Origin: Nocardia brasiliensis NBRC 14402
GTDB lineage: Bacteria; Actinomycetota; Actinomycetes; Mycobacteriales; Mycobacteriaceae
NCBI RefSeq assembly: GCF_000308475.2
Contig: NZ_BAFT02000110.1
Span: 372,001 to 436,000 of the forward strand
Direction: 5' to 3'
DNA length: 64,000 bases
Of the stretch, positions 62,699-64,000 are shown piece after piece. The number at the start of each line of letters is the position of its first letter. Position 1 is the first letter of the stretch. Under the pieces are notes generated by a model that made no database searches, was not told where the DNA came from, and worked only from the letters and a program-made list of their open reading frames with translations. The translations under genes were made by a program, and so were the position numbers.

Positions 62699-63742
62699 CT
62701 ACTGCACCGGTTTCGGTGGGAACGCCGGAGTCTGGCCGTACGAACTCGGATAGACCGGTGGCGCGGCCGCGGCCGGCGGGCTGGGGCGCAACCAGAGCTT
62801 GCCGTGCCTGCTGCGGTCGCGCAGCGCCCACATCCGCCAGGTCAGCACCGGGTGCGAGGACATGGCGTTGACCACCCAGACGAAGAAGCCCTTTTCTTGC
62901 GCCGCCCGGTCGGCCATCTCATCGAAGCCGACCAGCGTGTTCAGGTATTTGCCGGCGGCCAGCGTGGCCATCGCGGTGGGCGCGCCGGTGTGCCGATGGC
63001 AATAGCCGTGGTTGTCGGCGGTGTACTCCTGCGCGCGGATCAGCGAGTTGCCCAGGAACGGCAGGAACGGGACGAGGAACATGCCGAGCTGGCGCCAGTA
63101 GGAGGTGTGGCCCGCCGCGATGTGCCCGACCTCGTGCCCGATGATGAACGCGAGCGCGTCGGGTTCGCGTGCCGCGCCGCCGATCTCGAACAGGTCGCTG
63201 TACACCGCGACGTAGCGGCGGAAGCCGTGCCCGCTGGCGAACGCGTTGATCTGCCCGTTGCCGAGCACCACGTAGGCGTCGGGCACCTTGGCCATGCCGA
63301 AGCGGGCGGCGGCTTCGGCCACCATCCGGTACCCCTCGGGGAACTGGGTCGGCGACATGCGCACCCCGTTGACCCGCTGGGTCGAGTAGGTGATGCCGCG
63401 ACCCACCCACAACAGCACCGGCGCGAAGACCAGCAGCAGCACGTACTGGTCGATGCTGCCGGTCACCAGCAGCAGCACCGCGATCGCGTAGGCGATCACC
63501 GTCAGCGTGACGATCACGACGAGCATCGGGATCTCCCAGCTGTGCCGGGCGGGCATGCCGTAGGGCGAAAGCCCGCGCGGTTGCTGCTGGGGCGGCGGTA
63601 CCGGCGCGCCCGGGTACGGGCCGTAGGGAGCGGGGTTCGGCGGGGAGCCGTAGGGCGTGTTCGGGACCTGCGCCCACCCGGCCGAGGCATACGGGTCGGC
63701 CTGCTGGCCCGTCTGTGGGGGCTGGGGTTCGTGCGGCTGCAT
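62699..63742 (-). CDS. M48 family membrane zinc protease
   Basis: A 347-residue protein. A Pro/Gln/Tyr-rich N-terminus (1-65) precedes two transmembrane helices (about 71-93 and 99-117). The zinc site is IIGHEVGHIAAGH (HExxH 203-207), with the third ligand Glu239 in RAQEYTADNHG, the M48/HtpX pattern. The protease likely handles membrane proteins. The N-terminal extension with repeated PYG/PPQ motifs is common in actinobacterial membrane proteins. ATG 63742 is chosen; upstream codons are arginine-rich. Confidence 0.9.
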   Translation of the reverse strand: MQPHEPQPPQTGQQADPYASAGWAQVPNTPYGSPPNPAPYGPYPGAPVPPPQQQPRGLSPYGMPARHSWEIPMLVVIVTLTVIAYAIAVLLLVTGSIDQYVLLLVFAPVLLWVGRGITYSTQRVNGVRMSPTQFPEGYRMVAEAAARFGMAKVPDAYVVLGNGQINAFASGHGFRRYVAVYSDLFEIGGAAREPDALAFIIGHEVGHIAAGHTSYWRQLGMFLVPFLPFLGNSLIRAQEYTADNHGYCHRHTGAPTAMATLAAGKYLNTLVGFDEMADRAAQEKGFFVWVVNAMSSHPVLTWRMWALRDRSRHGKLWLRPSPPAAAAPPVYPSSYGQTPAFPPKPVQ

Positions 63743-63884
63743 GAAATGAACTCTATTCAGTTGCTGGGAACAGGCGGTGCCGCGACGGCGCGCAGACCTC
63801 GGTCTGCCGGTCGCTCGCGGCGTATCTCTCGATTCGCGGCAGCCGCTCCCGGTGTTAATCGAGCCGCCTGACAGAATGCCTGCC

Positions 63885-64000
63885 ATGCGCGTATACCTCG
63901 GTGCCGACCATGCCGGTTTCGAACTCAAGAATCTTGTCAAGGATCATCTGGAAAAGGCGGGCCACGAGGTGGTCGACTGCGGCGCACTCGAGTACGACGC
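63885..64000 (+). CDS. rpiB: Ribose-5-phosphate isomerase B (partial)
   Basis: The start of an RpiB/LacB isomerase: MRVYLGADHAGFELKNLV, with Asp and His of the GADHAG active-site loop, then AGHEVVDCGALEYDA. It interconverts ribose 5-phosphate and ribulose 5-phosphate. An ATG at 63876 in frame would add three residues (MPA). Truncated by the window edge. Position matches Rv2465c. Confidence 0.9.
   Translation, partial: MRVYLGADHAGFELKNLVKDHLEKAGHEVVDCGALEYD

Overview
The window reads as a chromosomal segment of a high-GC actinomycete of the Mycobacteriales, most likely Nocardia or a close relative. The reasons are the high GC, frequent GTG starts, ATGA/GTGA gene overlaps, DUF3558 lipoprotein and ESX-type small proteins, a mycothiol-type DsbA reductase, the CtaJ oxidase subunit, and a gene order from about 27.2 kb to the right end that follows Mycobacterium tuberculosis Rv2478c back to Rv2465c (ssb, ettA, gdh, thioesterase, Rv2474c-like, HNH, glbO, aglA, Rv2468c-like, pepN, Rv2466c-like, rpiB). 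The synteny is from memory and was not aligned.

Left part (1-27 kb), accessory. It holds a kinase/pseudokinase/hydrolase membrane protein (1162-3693), an FAD amine oxidase divergent from a TetR regulator around a palindrome, a lipoprotein/hydrolase pair, and gene remnants (agmatine deiminase tail, AraC tail). A compact terpene cluster follows (10056-14827): GGPP synthase, P450, class I terpene synthase, P450. Next come an ESX-like operon on the minus strand (15187-17805) with two YbaB-like proteins, an EspC-like protein, a helical WXG-like protein and a DUF3558-like lipoprotein, and a two-component/envelope operon (18269-22610). A recombinase remnant lies beside tRNA-Arg(TCT). CopD-CtaG and a threonine dehydratase-like gene close this part.

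Middle part (27-42 kb), core. It holds ssb, ettA, the large NAD-glutamate dehydrogenase with its thioesterase and hypothetical partner, azlCD with an XRE-cupin regulator, HNH, truncated haemoglobin, alpha-glucosidase, and a MarR/VOC pair with two perfect palindromes between them.

Island (about 42.1-52.9 kb). This is the most unusual part. Two large genes each encode an N-terminal helix-turn-helix domain, joined in one case to a multi-pass membrane region and a Ser/Thr kinase, in the other to two NlpC/P60-like domains that lack the catalytic residues. Each large gene is preceded by a 31-33 codon leader ORF with the same ribosome-binding sequence (TTGAGGAGT), and each leader stop overlaps the start of the large gene (GTGA, TTGA). 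Related TTTGGAC-type sites lie upstream of both and of a third gene (52461-52904) for a small membrane protein. The DNA between is full of degenerate tandem repeats and hairpins. I infer a related group of membrane-signalling genes of unknown function.

Right part (53-64 kb), core. It holds ctaJ, a DUF5130 gene, an NmrA-type reductase, pepN, purC, a NUDIX hydrolase, an ECF sigma factor with its YCII/DGPF partner, a ferredoxin-reductase-like flavoprotein, the DsbA-like reductase, an M48 protease and the start of rpiB. Several convergent gene pairs share strong bidirectional hairpin terminators.
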